The notes: generated from the letters alone by a model not told the origin. A DNA stretch of 30,504 bases from RGIG2041 sp045537695 (GCA_045537695.1 JAZSQB010000068.1:1-30504), one strand, 5' to 3'; shown: positions 16,201-24,352, counted from the first letter of the stretch. Made by a program: numbers and translations.

Positions 16201-16385
16201 GGGCGAGTGGTCTTAGGGATACAACGGTTTTAATCGGTAATTTACCGAAAATAGTTCACAAAAAATCCGCATTATACGTGAGTATGATGCGGATTTTTAT
16301 GTTCCTCTTTTCGACAAAATTCCTCGTCTAAAGCTGCCTTAGGCACCTTAAAAGGTAATAATTTGGATAAAGCGCAAGGCAGAAA
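16201..16385. repeat. Modular repeat element, copy B (right part missing)
   Basis: Matches copy A from GGGCGAGTGGTCTTAGGG through the CGGTAATTTACCG palindrome, hairpin 1, ACCTTAAAAGGT and TTTGGATAAAGCGCAAGGC, then breaks off where hairpin 2 would begin. It lies inside the IS3-like remnant. Confidence 0.82.
16260..16298. terminator. Terminator-like hairpin in element B
   Basis: AAAAATCCGCATTATAC (16261-16277) pairs with GTATGATGCGGATTTTT (16282-16298) with one wobble pair. It is placed to end the EF-G-like transcript about 120 nt after its stop. Confidence 0.7.
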
Positions 16386-16502
16386 ATTAAAGAAAAACTT
16401 GTTTGGAAACGTCCGGTACAATACCAAACTCACTCCTTACCAAGTTAATATTTAATTTTGTCTAAACTTTAGGGTTCACTTCAAAAACTACTACGCTATA
16501 AA

Positions 16503-16535
16503 AAATCTAACCTTTTGGTGTCACTTCACACCAAA
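16503..16535 (-). terminator. secDF terminator
   Basis: TTTGGTGT and ACACCAAA (16514-16535) form a perfect 8-bp stem. On the minus strand it is followed by AGGTTAGATTTTTTA. It lies about 25 nt after the secF stop. Confidence 0.65.
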
Positions 16536-16558
16536 GCTCTCTTTTATATTTGCATTGC

Positions 16559-17452
16559 TTACTTTGCAGCCTTTTTACCGGCATCGCACCATGCACCCCA
16601 CCACGGGCTGGCAATGAAGATGGAAGTAAAGGAACCGCATACAACACCGATGATGATCGGCAATGCGAAGTTCTTAAGCGAAGAAGCACCCATGAAGTAG
16701 AGCACAACCAATGTAACCAATGTGGTGATGGATGTGTTGACTGTTCTTGTCATGGACTCCCAGATACTCTTCTCTACAACCTCTGTATAAGAGGTCTTCT
16801 TGGCAAACTTCTTGTTTTCTCTAATTCTGTCAAAGATAACGATGCTGTCGTTGATGGAATAACCCACAACGGTCAGGATTGCTGCGATAAATGTGGTCGA
16901 CAGCGGAATCTTACCGATTGCGTATACTGCCATCATAACCAATACATTGATAATCAGGCAAACAACTGCCATTACACCGCTCTTGAACTCGAAACGAATC
17001 CAGATGTATACGAGCATCAACAGGGATGCAAGCAAGGTAAAGAGCAATGTCTTTGTCTTCATTTCGTTACCGTAGGAAGCTGCCTGCGTTGCGGTAGAAA
17101 GCGTTGCCTTCTCTGCATCAAGACCGAACTTTTCTGCCACTGCCTTGATGGCAGCGTCTCTCTTCTCCGCTGCAAGTACAACGGACTTAATTACAACATT
17201 CTGCGAACCGGTACCTGTCAACTGTACTGTCGGCTCTACTTCGATGCCTGCAGCATCCATATAAAGCTTTGCAACCTCGCCGCGTTCTGCGCCGGAGAGC
17301 ATCTTACCCATACCGAGCTCTACGGATGTACCGCCTGCGAAGTCAATATCCTGTCTGAAACCGCCGTTTACGAAAAATCCCAAAATGCCTGCAACAATAA
17401 TTACAACAGGAATCAGAGTAAACCACAGCTTGTTCTTTGTAATACTAAACAT
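16559..17452 (-). CDS. secF: Protein translocase subunit SecF
   Basis: Integral membrane partner of SecD that helps pull proteins out of the SecYEG channel using the proton gradient. The 297 residues have a first membrane segment at about 9-29 and the family motif FRQDIDFAGGTSVE at 32-45. An extracytoplasmic loop follows, then a five-helix block from about residue 130 with VGYSINDSIVIFDRIREN and a C-terminal helix pair. The ATG at 17452 has GGGAGG upstream and lies only 21 bp after the secD stop, so the two are translated from one mRNA. Unlike Bacillus, secD and secF are separate genes here. Confidence 0.95.
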   Translation of the reverse strand: MFSITKNKLWFTLIPVVIIVAGILGFFVNGGFRQDIDFAGGTSVELGMGKMLSGAERGEVAKLYMDAAGIEVEPTVQLTGTGSQNVVIKSVVLAAEKRDAAIKAVAEKFGLDAEKATLSTATQAASYGNEMKTKTLLFTLLASLLMLVYIWIRFEFKSGVMAVVCLIINVLVMMAVYAIGKIPLSTTFIAAILTVVGYSINDSIVIFDRIRENKKFAKKTSYTEVVEKSIWESMTRTVNTSITTLVTLVVLYFMGASSLKNFALPIIIGVVCGSFTSIFIASPWWGAWCDAGKKAAK

Positions 17453-17473
17453 TTACTTTTCCTCCCTTTCGAA

Positions 17474-18766
17474 TTACTGTTCGTCGGCTTTTGCAAACAA
17501 GGTTGCACCGTAAGCCTTCGGATTTGTGATATTTAAGCCAATCACCTGTCTGAGCAGGAAGCGTGTCAGGAAGAACGCGGAAACCATGGAGAGCACTACA
17601 CCAATGAGGAGTGTACTCGCAAAGCCCTGTACGGTTGCAACGCCCGATGCCCAAAGCACGATTGCTGCAATCAAGGTGGTGATGTTACCGTCCAAAATTG
17701 CGCTGAGTGCACGCTTAAAGCCTGCATCTACAGAAGCGCGAACGGTCTTACCGTTGCGGATTTCTTCCTTAATTCTTTCGAAAATCAGCACGTTTGCGTC
17801 TACCGCCATACCGATAGAGAGGATGATACCTGCAATACCGGAGAGGCTTAAGTTAATTCTGAACGCGCCGATTACGAGACATACCATACCGATGTAACCG
17901 ATGAGCGCAATGTCTGCTACGAGACCCGGCAATCTGTAGAAAATCAGCATGAAAATCAAGATAATGAGAATGCCGATGAGCGCTGCCCAAAGGCTTGTCT
18001 TAAACGCGCCTTCACCAAGCTCTGCGCCCACTTCGCTCGACTCAATTGCTTCGAGCTCTACCGGTAACTGACCGGACTTAATCTGGTTTGCGAGCATATT
18101 TGCGTCTTCACGCTCGAATGCACCGGTGATTACACACTCCGTAGAGTCAATCTTTTCCTGTACAGCCGGAGCGGAAATCACAGCGTCATCCATACAAATC
18201 TGAATGATATTTTCGCCTGCCGGCAGCTTTGCTGCGGCTTCCGTTGCTGTCGCAAACTTTGCACGGCCTTCTTCTGTCAGCTCCATCTTTACATGGTGCT
18301 GTGCTGCAGTAAACTCATTTACCTGACCGTATGCATACATTGCGTTTGCAACGTCCTTACCTTCGAGAACAACCTCGTCCGCTGCATTTTTAAATGTCAG
18401 CTTCGCGGTCGAGCCGAGCAATGCGATTGCTTCTTCTGCATCAATGTTCGGCACTTCTACGCGAATACGGTCCGCATCGCCCTGCAACTGGCTTACGCGC
18501 GCCTCGGTGTAGCCGAGGTATGCAAGACGTGTACGCATAACGTCTTCGACGATTGCCATTTCTTCCTCTGTTACGTTTTCCGCCTTTGCTTCAAAGGTAA
18601 TGGTAGAACCGCCGGCAAGATCAATGCCCTCGTTAAGACCGCCCTCCTGCAGAATACCCTTGTAGTACTGCTTTCCGAACAATGTAATGCCGCCGAGGGA
18701 AGCCCAAGCGATGGCAACCACTAAAATCAGAGTCAGCACCATGAAAATTGCACTTTTAGCCTTCAT
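17474..18766 (-). CDS. secD: Protein translocase subunit SecD
   Basis: The larger subunit of the SecDF accessory complex in the cytoplasmic membrane. The 430 residues begin with a membrane helix (about 5-25) and GLNEGIDLAGGSTITFEA near residues 43-60. They continue with the periplasm-type P1 domain (about 65-255) and end in a helix bundle with LSGIAGIILSIGMAVDANVLIFERIKEE typical of SecD. The start at 18766 follows AAGGAGG at about 8 nt. A consensus promoter lies directly upstream. No yajC or tgt is present in the window. Confidence 0.95.
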   Translation of the reverse strand: MKAKSAIFMVLTLILVVAIAWASLGGITLFGKQYYKGILQEGGLNEGIDLAGGSTITFEAKAENVTEEEMAIVEDVMRTRLAYLGYTEARVSQLQGDADRIRVEVPNIDAEEAIALLGSTAKLTFKNAADEVVLEGKDVANAMYAYGQVNEFTAAQHHVKMELTEEGRAKFATATEAAAKLPAGENIIQICMDDAVISAPAVQEKIDSTECVITGAFEREDANMLANQIKSGQLPVELEAIESSEVGAELGEGAFKTSLWAALIGILIILIFMLIFYRLPGLVADIALIGYIGMVCLVIGAFRINLSLSGIAGIILSIGMAVDANVLIFERIKEEIRNGKTVRASVDAGFKRALSAILDGNITTLIAAIVLWASGVATVQGFASTLLIGVVLSMVSAFFLTRFLLRQVIGLNITNPKAYGATLFAKADEQ

Positions 18767-18802
18767 GTCTGAATGCCTCCTTCTAAAAAATCACATAAAA
18801 AT

Positions 18803-18831
18803 ATTGTATCACGTCAAAGCTCGCAAGTCAA
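18803..18831 (-). promoter_or_regulatory. secDF promoter
   Basis: Minus strand TTGACT (18831-18826), a 17-bp spacer and TACAAT (18808-18803). The promoter starts about 20 bp after the glyS stop, so secDF is transcribed independently, although weak readthrough from glyS is possible. Confidence 0.8.
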
Positions 18832-18848
18832 ATTAATCTTATCAAAGA

Positions 18849-20240
18849 TTAAAACTCCATCTTTCCTTCTAAGTAAGCTGCAAGCTCATCAATTGGCATA
18901 CGTACCTGTGCCATGGTGTCACGTTCACGCACGGTTACGCAACCGTCTTCTTCACTCTCAAAGTCGTACGTGATGCAGAACGGTGTACCGATTTCGTCCT
19001 GGCGGCGATAACGCTTACCGATGGAACCTGCATCGTCAAATTCAATGCGATATTTCTTTGCCAGCATTTCAAACACTTCCATAGCCTTGTCGGAAAGTTT
19101 CTTCGAAAGCGGCAGCACTGCAGCCTTAATCGGAGCCAGTGCCGGATGCAGACGCAGTACAACGCGCATATCGTCACCCTCAAGCTGTTCTTCATCGTAT
19201 GCATCTACAAGAAACGCAAGTGCAACACGATCTGCACCGAGCGACGGCTCTACGCAGTACGGTACATAGCGCTCGTTTGTAATCGGGTCGGTGTAGTCCA
19301 TGCTCTCACCGGAATGTTCTGCATGCTGCTTTAAGTCATAGTCAGTTCTGTCGGCGATGCCCCAAAGTTCACCCCAACCGAACGGGAACACAAATTCAAT
19401 ATCCGTTGTTGCGTTGGAATAGTGCGATAGCTCTTCCTTCGCGTGGTCACGGAAACGCAGGTTTTCTTCGCGGATACCGAGATTTAACAGGAAGTTCATG
19501 CAGTATTCCTTCCAGTACTTGAACCATTCAAGGTCTGTGCCCGGCGCACAGAAGAATTCAAGCTCCATCTGCTCAAACTCACGTGTTCTGAACACAAAGT
19601 TACCCGGTGTAATTTCGTTACGGAAGGACTTACCAACCTGACCGATACCAAACGGAATCTTCTTTCTCGATGTACGCTGTACATTCTTGAAGTTTACGAA
19701 AATACCCTGTGCAGTTTCCGGACGTAGGTACAGCTCGGACTGGGAGTCCTCTGTTACACCCTGGAAAGTCTTAAACATCAGGTTAAACTTACGGATGTCC
19801 GTAAAGTTCTTCTTACCACATTCCGGACAAACCACGCCGTTTGTCTGGATATATTCGAGCATCTGCTCGTTTGTCCAACCGTCTACGGCAACGGTTTCAC
19901 CCTTTGCCTTGCAAAAATCTTCAATTAACTGGTCTGCACGGAAACGAGCCTTACATTCCTTACAGTCCATAAGCGGGTCGGAAAAACCGCCTACATGACC
20001 GGAAGCTACCCATGCCTTCGGGTTCATAATGATGGCAGCATCCAGACCGACATTGTATTTCGATTCCTGAATAAATTTCTTCCACCATGCGCGCTTTACG
20101 TTGTTCTTGAACTCCACCCCCAACGGACCGTAGTCCCAGGAATTGGCAAGACCGCCGTAAATCTCAGAGCCCGGATATACGAAACCTCTGCTCTTACAAA
20201 GCGCCACGATTTTCTCCATTGTTTTTTCAGCGTTATTCAC
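18849..20240 (-). CDS. glyS: Glycine--tRNA ligase (class II, single-chain GlyQS type)
   Basis: Charges tRNA-Gly with glycine in the cytoplasm. The 463-residue alpha2-type enzyme has the start motif RGFVYPGSEIYGGLANSWDYGPLG, two CxxC pairs (CKEC and CPEC, about residues 93-150) suggesting a zinc site, motif 2 (ETAQGIFVNFKN, then GKSFRNEI and FVFRTREFEQME), motif 3 (VEPSLGADRVALAFL) and a C-terminal anticodon-binding domain (VLPLSKKLSDKA onward). The start is GTG at 20240, chosen because GGAGG lies 9 nt upstream; an internal ATG at codon 8 has none. No T-box leader is visible, so regulation by uncharged tRNA is not supported here. Confidence 0.95.
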   Translation of the reverse strand: MNNAEKTMEKIVALCKSRGFVYPGSEIYGGLANSWDYGPLGVEFKNNVKRAWWKKFIQESKYNVGLDAAIIMNPKAWVASGHVGGFSDPLMDCKECKARFRADQLIEDFCKAKGETVAVDGWTNEQMLEYIQTNGVVCPECGKKNFTDIRKFNLMFKTFQGVTEDSQSELYLRPETAQGIFVNFKNVQRTSRKKIPFGIGQVGKSFRNEITPGNFVFRTREFEQMELEFFCAPGTDLEWFKYWKEYCMNFLLNLGIREENLRFRDHAKEELSHYSNATTDIEFVFPFGWGELWGIADRTDYDLKQHAEHSGESMDYTDPITNERYVPYCVEPSLGADRVALAFLVDAYDEEQLEGDDMRVVLRLHPALAPIKAAVLPLSKKLSDKAMEVFEMLAKKYRIEFDDAGSIGKRYRRQDEIGTPFCITYDFESEEDGCVTVRERDTMAQVRMPIDELAAYLEGKMEF

Positions 20241-20318
20241 TTTTGTCTACCTCCATAAAAATGCTTCACACTTCTGGCTTTCGCCGGCATAGCCGACTGA
20301 AGTATGAGCCTACCCTAT

Positions 20319-20346
20319 AGTTTACCAAATATTATAAAAAAGTCAA
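20319..20346 (-). promoter_or_regulatory. glyS promoter
   Basis: Minus strand TTGACT (20346-20341), 16 bp, and TAAACT (20324-20319) preceded by TG (extended -10). The short leader holds a GGCT/AGCC hairpin (about 20270-20300) but no T-box sequence. Confidence 0.6.
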
Positions 20347-20409
20347 GTCTTTCCCGAACATTTCCTTTATATATAAGCTAAAACATATCAAAAAACAGTG
20401 CAAATCTTG

Positions 20410-20466
20410 CACGTTGAACAAATCATATCTTTTTATTTCAAAGATGTACTTTTTGTTCAATACGTA
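20410..20466. repeat. Long imperfect inverted repeat between glyS and abrB
   Basis: ACGTTGAACAAA followed by ATCTTT on the left pairs with AAAGAT and TTTTGTTCAATACGT on the right around a 7-nt loop, about 22 bp per arm with small bulges. It lies between the divergent glyS and abrB promoters and ends next to the abrB -35 box. It could be a regulatory site or a transcribed hairpin. Confidence 0.5.
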
Positions 20467-20470
20467 AGCA

Positions 20471-20500
20471 TTGCAATTTTCGTGCAAAACGTGGTAAAAT
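20471..20500 (+). promoter_or_regulatory. abrB promoter
   Basis: TTGCAA (20471-20476), an 18-bp spacer and TAAAAT (20495-20500) with upstream TG (TGGTAAAAT, extended -10). Confidence 0.6.
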
Positions 20501-20541
20501 ATGTAAAAGAACCACGAATATGGTAAGGAGGCGTGACAGAT

Positions 20542-20784
20542 ATGAAAAAAACAGGTATGACAAGACCGGTTGACGAACTCGGCAGAGTAGTAATTCCAAA
20601 GGAAATCCGTTCTTCCCTGCAAATCGAAGTAAAGGACAGGCTCGAAATCCTCATGGACGGTGACGCCATCGTGCTCAAGAAATTTAATCCGAACTGCATT
20701 TTCTGCGGCAGCGCAGAGCAGGTGGAAGATGTTATGGGTAAAAACATTTGCCGCTCGTGTTTGGAAAAACTTAAAAGTATTTAA
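20542..20784 (+). CDS. abrB: AbrB-family transition-state regulator
   Basis: A DNA-binding regulator of the SpoVT/AbrB swapped-hairpin fold, in clostridia linked to the shift from growth to sporulation or solvent formation. The 80 residues contain the N-terminal domain TRPVDELGRVVIPKEIR...LEILMDGDAIVLKKF (about 6-52) and a C-terminal zinc-ribbon-like CIFCGSA...NICRSCLEKL with four Cys (about 54-77). The same domain order is known in clostridial AbrB. The ATG at 20542 has AAGGAGG 10 nt upstream; the GTG at 20533 is too close to it. Its own terminator separates it from the LRR gene. Confidence 0.9.
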   Translation: MKKTGMTRPVDELGRVVIPKEIRSSLQIEVKDRLEILMDGDAIVLKKFNPNCIFCGSAEQVEDVMGKNICRSCLEKLKSI

Positions 20785-20793
20785 TAGACTTTT

Positions 20794-20825
20794 AACAGGC
20801 ATACTGTATCGGTGTGCCTGTTTTG
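20794..20825 (+). terminator. abrB terminator
   Basis: AACAGGCATAC pairs with GTGTGCCTGTT (one wobble) and is followed by TTTTG. The LRR gene starts 24 bp later, so termination may be partial. Confidence 0.7.
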
Positions 20826-20848
20826 CTTATAAGGCGAGGGAGAGCTAT

Positions 20849-22846
20849 ATGAAAAAATTGGTTGCAGTTTTATTGTGTATAATTTTATGCATCGGCACAG
20901 TGCCGGTTTTTGCAGCAGATGCGGTACCGGAGTTTGATGTTCAAAACGGAGTGCTTAAAAAATACAACGGTGACAGCGGCGAAGTTGTTGTGCCTGACGG
21001 GGTGACTGCAATTGCGCCGGGGGCGTTTAAAGAATGCATGTCGCTGACGGGTGTTGTCTTGCCGGATAGCGTGGTGAGCATAGGTAGAAATGCCTTTGCA
21101 TCTTGTTACAACCTTGCAACGGTTCGCTTGCCAAAAGGAATAACGGACATAGACTCCGGTGCCTTTTATGCTACAGCTTGGGCAAAGCAGAAGTTTGGTG
21201 ACGATATGCACATCATTAACGGCACTTTGATAGAGATTCCGGCGGAGATGTGTGAAGTCAATCAGGTCATTCCAAACGGCGTAAAAAGAATCGGTGGCGA
21301 TTTGTTTAGCGGTAATAGAACCATCCGTACGCTCAAGCTGCCGAACGGTCTTTTAGAAATTGACGATCAAGCGTTTAAGAATTGCTACAACTTAGAGCGC
21401 GTAAGTATTCCGGACAGCGTTGTGCGCATCGGCAAAGATGCATTTGCAAAGAATCCGAATCTTAAAGATGTAAAAATGTCGGCAGGTCTTCAGGAGATGG
21501 GCGCAGGTGCATTTGAGGGTTCGCCTTGGGCGGCAACACAAAACGAGTTTGTGATTATCAATGGCGTTTTGTCGGCATACAACGGCAATGGCGGTCATGT
21601 GGTGATTCCGGACGGGGTTACGAAAATTGCAGATGGCGTATTTAAAAACAAGAAACAGAGCAGCGGCGGTATTACCATCGTAAACGGTTCCGGTGCAAAC
21701 AACATTCTCGGAAAATCCGATACGGCAAGCAAAGCTGTGCTTACCGGCGTTACAATTCCGGACAGTGTTATTGAAATCGGAAATGAAGCGTTTTACGGCT
21801 GTGAGCAGCTTGCGGAGATTTCGATGGGCGCATCGGTGAAAAAGATTGGAGACGGTGCATTCTTTAACTGTGCATTTTCAAAAATAGATGTACCGACCTG
21901 TTTGGAGGTAATCGGCGCAGGCGCATTTGAACGCTGTGCGTCGCTGACGGCGTTTGCGATACCGGAGAGTGTGAAAAGTATCGGCGAGAGCGCGTTTTCT
22001 AACTGTACAAAGCTTGAAAGTGCACCGTTACCGCCAAATTTAAAGAGCATCGGCGCAAAGACCTTTTATAACTGTGTGTATCTGAAGGAGGTACAAATTC
22101 CTTCTACGGTACAAACCATTGGTGACCAGGCATTTGAAGGCTGCGCCAATGTGCAACGTATGGATATACCGGTGGGCGTAAAAAGCATCGGCAATCAGGC
22201 ATTTCGCATGTGCTACCATATGACAGAAATGAAGGTTTTAAGCAAAAGCGCAACCTTCGGGAAAAATGTGTTTGCTTCCTGTGATTATCTTACCTTATAT
22301 GGATATAGCGGCACTGCGGCGGAAATCAGCGCTCTGGAAAACGGCATACCGTTTATTCCGCTGGACGAACAGTCCGGCGTGACTGTTATTGCCGGTATTG
22401 CGTATGCATCGGAGCAGGTTGTCACGGTGGACGGAAGAAAGATTAACTTCCCGATGTATGCATTAAAGGATGTAAACGGTAATCCGACAAATTACATTAA
22501 ACTGCGCGATTTGGCATGTATTTTAAACGGCACACCCGGACAGTATAATGTGGGCTGGGACGGCACAATCGATTTGACGCCGCATACGCCGTATACCAAT
22601 CAAAACGGCGGCGAGCTCAACAATCCTTTCTCCGGCGACCGACCATATTCGCTCGATGTTGCACCGATTAAGGTAAACAGCATGGTGGTTACCATGGATG
22701 CATTTGTGCTTACGGACGACAACGGCGGACAGTATACCTACTTTAAGCTGCGCGATCTGGGTAGGAGCCTTGGCTTTAATGTGGGCTGGGATGACGAAAT
22801 CGGCGTGTTTGTCGAAACGGCTAAACCATATACGGACGAAAATTAA
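20849..22846 (+). CDS. Exported leucine-rich repeat (BspA-like) protein with stalk-type modules
   Basis: A 665-residue secreted or surface protein with an N-terminal signal peptide (KK, a hydrophobic core, cleavage near residue 22 after PVFA). Residues about 30-500 are BspA-type LRR_5 repeats of the pattern IPDSVxxIGxxAFxxCxxLxxVxIP. They form two blocks, each opening with F.V.NGVL..YNG..G.VV.PDGVT.IA (about 29-58 and 232-261), which suggests an internal duplication. The C-terminal 150 residues hold two similar modules, each with YIKLRDL or YFKLRDL and NVGWD, as in copper-amine-oxidase-N-like stalk domains of clostridial surface proteins. No LPXTG or SLH motif is seen, so attachment is unclear. 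GGGAGAG precedes the ATG at 20849. A role in adhesion is inferred from the family. Confidence 0.85.
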   Translation: MKKLVAVLLCIILCIGTVPVFAADAVPEFDVQNGVLKKYNGDSGEVVVPDGVTAIAPGAFKECMSLTGVVLPDSVVSIGRNAFASCYNLATVRLPKGITDIDSGAFYATAWAKQKFGDDMHIINGTLIEIPAEMCEVNQVIPNGVKRIGGDLFSGNRTIRTLKLPNGLLEIDDQAFKNCYNLERVSIPDSVVRIGKDAFAKNPNLKDVKMSAGLQEMGAGAFEGSPWAATQNEFVIINGVLSAYNGNGGHVVIPDGVTKIADGVFKNKKQSSGGITIVNGSGANNILGKSDTASKAVLTGVTIPDSVIEIGNEAFYGCEQLAEISMGASVKKIGDGAFFNCAFSKIDVPTCLEVIGAGAFERCASLTAFAIPESVKSIGESAFSNCTKLESAPLPPNLKSIGAKTFYNCVYLKEVQIPSTVQTIGDQAFEGCANVQRMDIPVGVKSIGNQAFRMCYHMTEMKVLSKSATFGKNVFASCDYLTLYGYSGTAAEISALENGIPFIPLDEQSGVTVIAGIAYASEQVVTVDGRKINFPMYALKDVNGNPTNYIKLRDLACILNGTPGQYNVGWDGTIDLTPHTPYTNQNGGELNNPFSGDRPYSLDVAPIKVNSMVVTMDAFVLTDDNGGQYTYFKLRDLGRSLGFNVGWDDEIGVFVETAKPYTDEN

Positions 22847-22865
22847 ACAAACGGCAAATTATATC

Positions 22866-22894
22866 TTGCAACGGGCGCTGTTTTGTGTTATACT
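22866..22894 (+). promoter_or_regulatory. yebC promoter
   Basis: TTGCAA (22866-22871), a 17-bp spacer and TATACT (22889-22894), 56 bp upstream of the yebC start. Confidence 0.7.
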
Positions 22895-22919
22895 CTAATG
22901 GTTGTAGCGCAAAACAGCG
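22876..22919. promoter_or_regulatory. Inverted repeat spanning the yebC -10 and start site
   Basis: CGCTGTTTTG (22876-22885) and CAAAACAGCG (22910-22919) are perfect 10-bp inverted arms 24 bp apart. The left arm fills the -35/-10 spacer and the right arm lies in the early transcript. The layout suits an operator pair or an RNA hairpin. A further GCAAAACAGG follows at 22929-22938. Confidence 0.5.
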
Positions 22920-22950
22920 TTATATTTTGCAAAACAGGAGTGAAATTTGT

Positions 22951-23685
22951 ATGTCAGGACATTCCAAATGGAGTACCATTAAAAGAAAAAAGGGCGCAAA
23001 TGATGCGCAGAGAGCAAAAATATTTACAAAAATTGCGCGTGAGCTGACCGTTGTGGTAAAAGCAGGCGGTCCGGACCCAGACAGCAACTCGAAGCTGAAG
23101 GATATCATTGCCAAGGCGCGCGCAAACAATATGCCGAACGATAACATCGCGCGTACCATTAAAAAGGCAGCGGGTGAAACCGGCGGTGAAAACTATGAAG
23201 ATATCACATACGAAGGTTACGGTCCGAGCGGCGTTGCCGTTATTGTGGAAACGCTCACGGATAACCGCAACCGTACCGCAGGTGATATGCGCCACGCGTT
23301 TGATAAGTTTCACGGTAACCTCGGTCAGACCGGTTGCGTAAGCTTTATGTTTGACAAGAAGGGTATCATTGTGATTGAAAAGGAAGACGGTATTGACGAA
23401 GATACGCTGATGATGGAGGCCTTGGATGCCGGCGCAGACGATTTTGCATCCGAAAACGGTATTTTTGAAATCACCACCACACCGGAAGCTTTCAGTGCCG
23501 TACGCGAAGCTTTGGAAGGCAACTACACCCTCGCTTCCGCAGAAGTAGAGCTTGTGCCGCAGACGATGGTGGATTTGACGAGCGAAGACGACATTAAGTT
23601 TATGACGAAACTTTTAGATATGCTGGAAGACAATGATGATGTACAAAATGTATACCACAACTGGAACCAGCCGGAAGACGAATAA
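22951..23685 (+). CDS. yebC: YebC/PmpR-family protein
   Basis: Member of the YebC/TACO1 family, described as a DNA-binding regulator in some bacteria and more recently as a ribosome-associated factor aiding translation of proline stretches. The 244-residue protein begins SGHSKWSTIKRKKGANDAQRAKIFTKI, the family hallmark, and carries NMPNDNIARTIKKA and YEGYGPSGVAVIVE, then the acidic second and third domains. The ATG at 22951 follows AGGAG at 10 nt; a longer in-frame start at 22885 would overlap the promoter. Not linked to ruvC or ruvA here. The family identity is certain, the exact function is not. Confidence 0.93.
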   Translation: MSGHSKWSTIKRKKGANDAQRAKIFTKIARELTVVVKAGGPDPDSNSKLKDIIAKARANNMPNDNIARTIKKAAGETGGENYEDITYEGYGPSGVAVIVETLTDNRNRTAGDMRHAFDKFHGNLGQTGCVSFMFDKKGIIVIEKEDGIDEDTLMMEALDAGADDFASENGIFEITTTPEAFSAVREALEGNYTLASAEVELVPQTMVDLTSEDDIKFMTKLLDMLEDNDDVQNVYHNWNQPEDE

Positions 23686-23721
23686 GAGAACTTAAAAAGA
23701 CGGGTGGCTGTTTCTTGTAAC

Positions 23722-23782
23722 AACCCCTCAGTCAAAATTTTGTTTTGACAGCTCCCCTTACACAGGGGAGCCTTTGTTTTTC
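23722..23782 (+). terminator. Hairpin repeat acting as yebC terminator
   Basis: ACCCCTCAGTCAAAA...TTTTGACAGCTCCCC has two hairpins: GTCAAAA/TTTTGAC (23731-23749) and GCTCCCC/GGGGAGC (23751-23771), followed by CTTTGTTTTT. The CCCTCAGTC...GACAGCTCCCC pattern is a common dispersed repeat in Oscillospiraceae-like genomes. Here it has a usable T-run. Confidence 0.65.
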
Positions 23783-23811
23783 CCATTTAAAATGTAGCAA
23801 GGAGGCATACT

Positions 23812-24351
23812 GTGAACGATACATTTTTGGCTTGTTCGGGGACGTATGTGACACCGCTGTCCCCTACGCCGGAACAAATACACGAAAAAGACATTGCCCA
23901 CGCGCTGTCGCTGATTTGCCGCGGCAACGGGCACTATACGCACTTTTATTCCGTGGCGCAGCATTGCATCAACTGTGTTAAAGAAGCGTGCGCGCGCGGA
24001 CTTAGCCGCCGCATTCAGCTTGCCTGCCTACTGCACGACGGTAGCGAAGCGTATCTCGGAGATATGGTGCGCCCGCTCAAAAAGCATTTAGAAGAATACC
24101 TCGAAATCGAGGCAAAAATGCAAGCATGCGTGTACGAGCATTTCGGCATCGGTGATTTAACGGAAGAAGAATTTGCCGCCGTCAAATCCATTGACGATAC
24201 CGTGCTCTATCACGAATTTTTAACCATCAACTCTCATCGTTTTGACGAGCCGGAGCCGAAATTGTATGCCGCTTTGGATTTCAGCGAAAAACCGCATACG
24301 GAAAACGAAGAAATGTTTCTTCGTCTGTTGGAAGAATTGTTAGAGAAATAA
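23812..24351 (+). CDS. HD-domain phosphohydrolase
   Basis: A 179-residue HD-superfamily protein, probably a metal-dependent phosphohydrolase acting on a nucleotide or related phosphate ester. The metal-binding pattern is visible: HYTHFYSVAQHC (His, about residues 43-54), LLHDGSEAYLGD (His-Asp, about 74-85) and a distal SIDD at about 128-131. No membrane segment or signal peptide is present. The start is GTG at 23812, with AAGGAGG 6 nt upstream. It resembles YfbR-like or phage-type HD proteins, but the substrate cannot be told from sequence. It lies alone between the yebC repeat and the rpsR terminator. Confidence 0.8.
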   Translation: MNDTFLACSGTYVTPLSPTPEQIHEKDIAHALSLICRGNGHYTHFYSVAQHCINCVKEACARGLSRRIQLACLLHDGSEAYLGDMVRPLKKHLEEYLEIEAKMQACVYEHFGIGDLTEEEFAAVKSIDDTVLYHEFLTINSHRFDEPEPKLYAALDFSEKPHTENEEMFLRLLEELLEK

Positions 24352-24352
24352 T

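Larger units (their letters stand above)
16160..16482. mobile_element. IS3-like insertion sequence remnant (ends only)
   Basis: TGAACCGAACCCAAAAAG with TTAGACC (16160-16190) and, inverted, TGAACCCTAAAG with TTTAGACAAAA (right end, 16456-16482) look like the imperfect terminal repeats of one IS3-family element. About 100 bp of internal sequence remains on the right, and no transposase frame survives. The centre is occupied by repeat copy B. The remnant starts 16 bp after the EF-G-like stop. The family assignment is by terminal pattern only. Confidence 0.5.

Noticed and set aside
16550..17536. 328-residue plus-strand frame across secF
   Set aside because: Very Cys-rich translation antisense to secF, with no start signal; an artefact of codon bias.
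20241..20320. T-box leader for glyS
   Set aside because: No T-box sequence (AGGGUGGNACCGCG-like) and the leader is too short.
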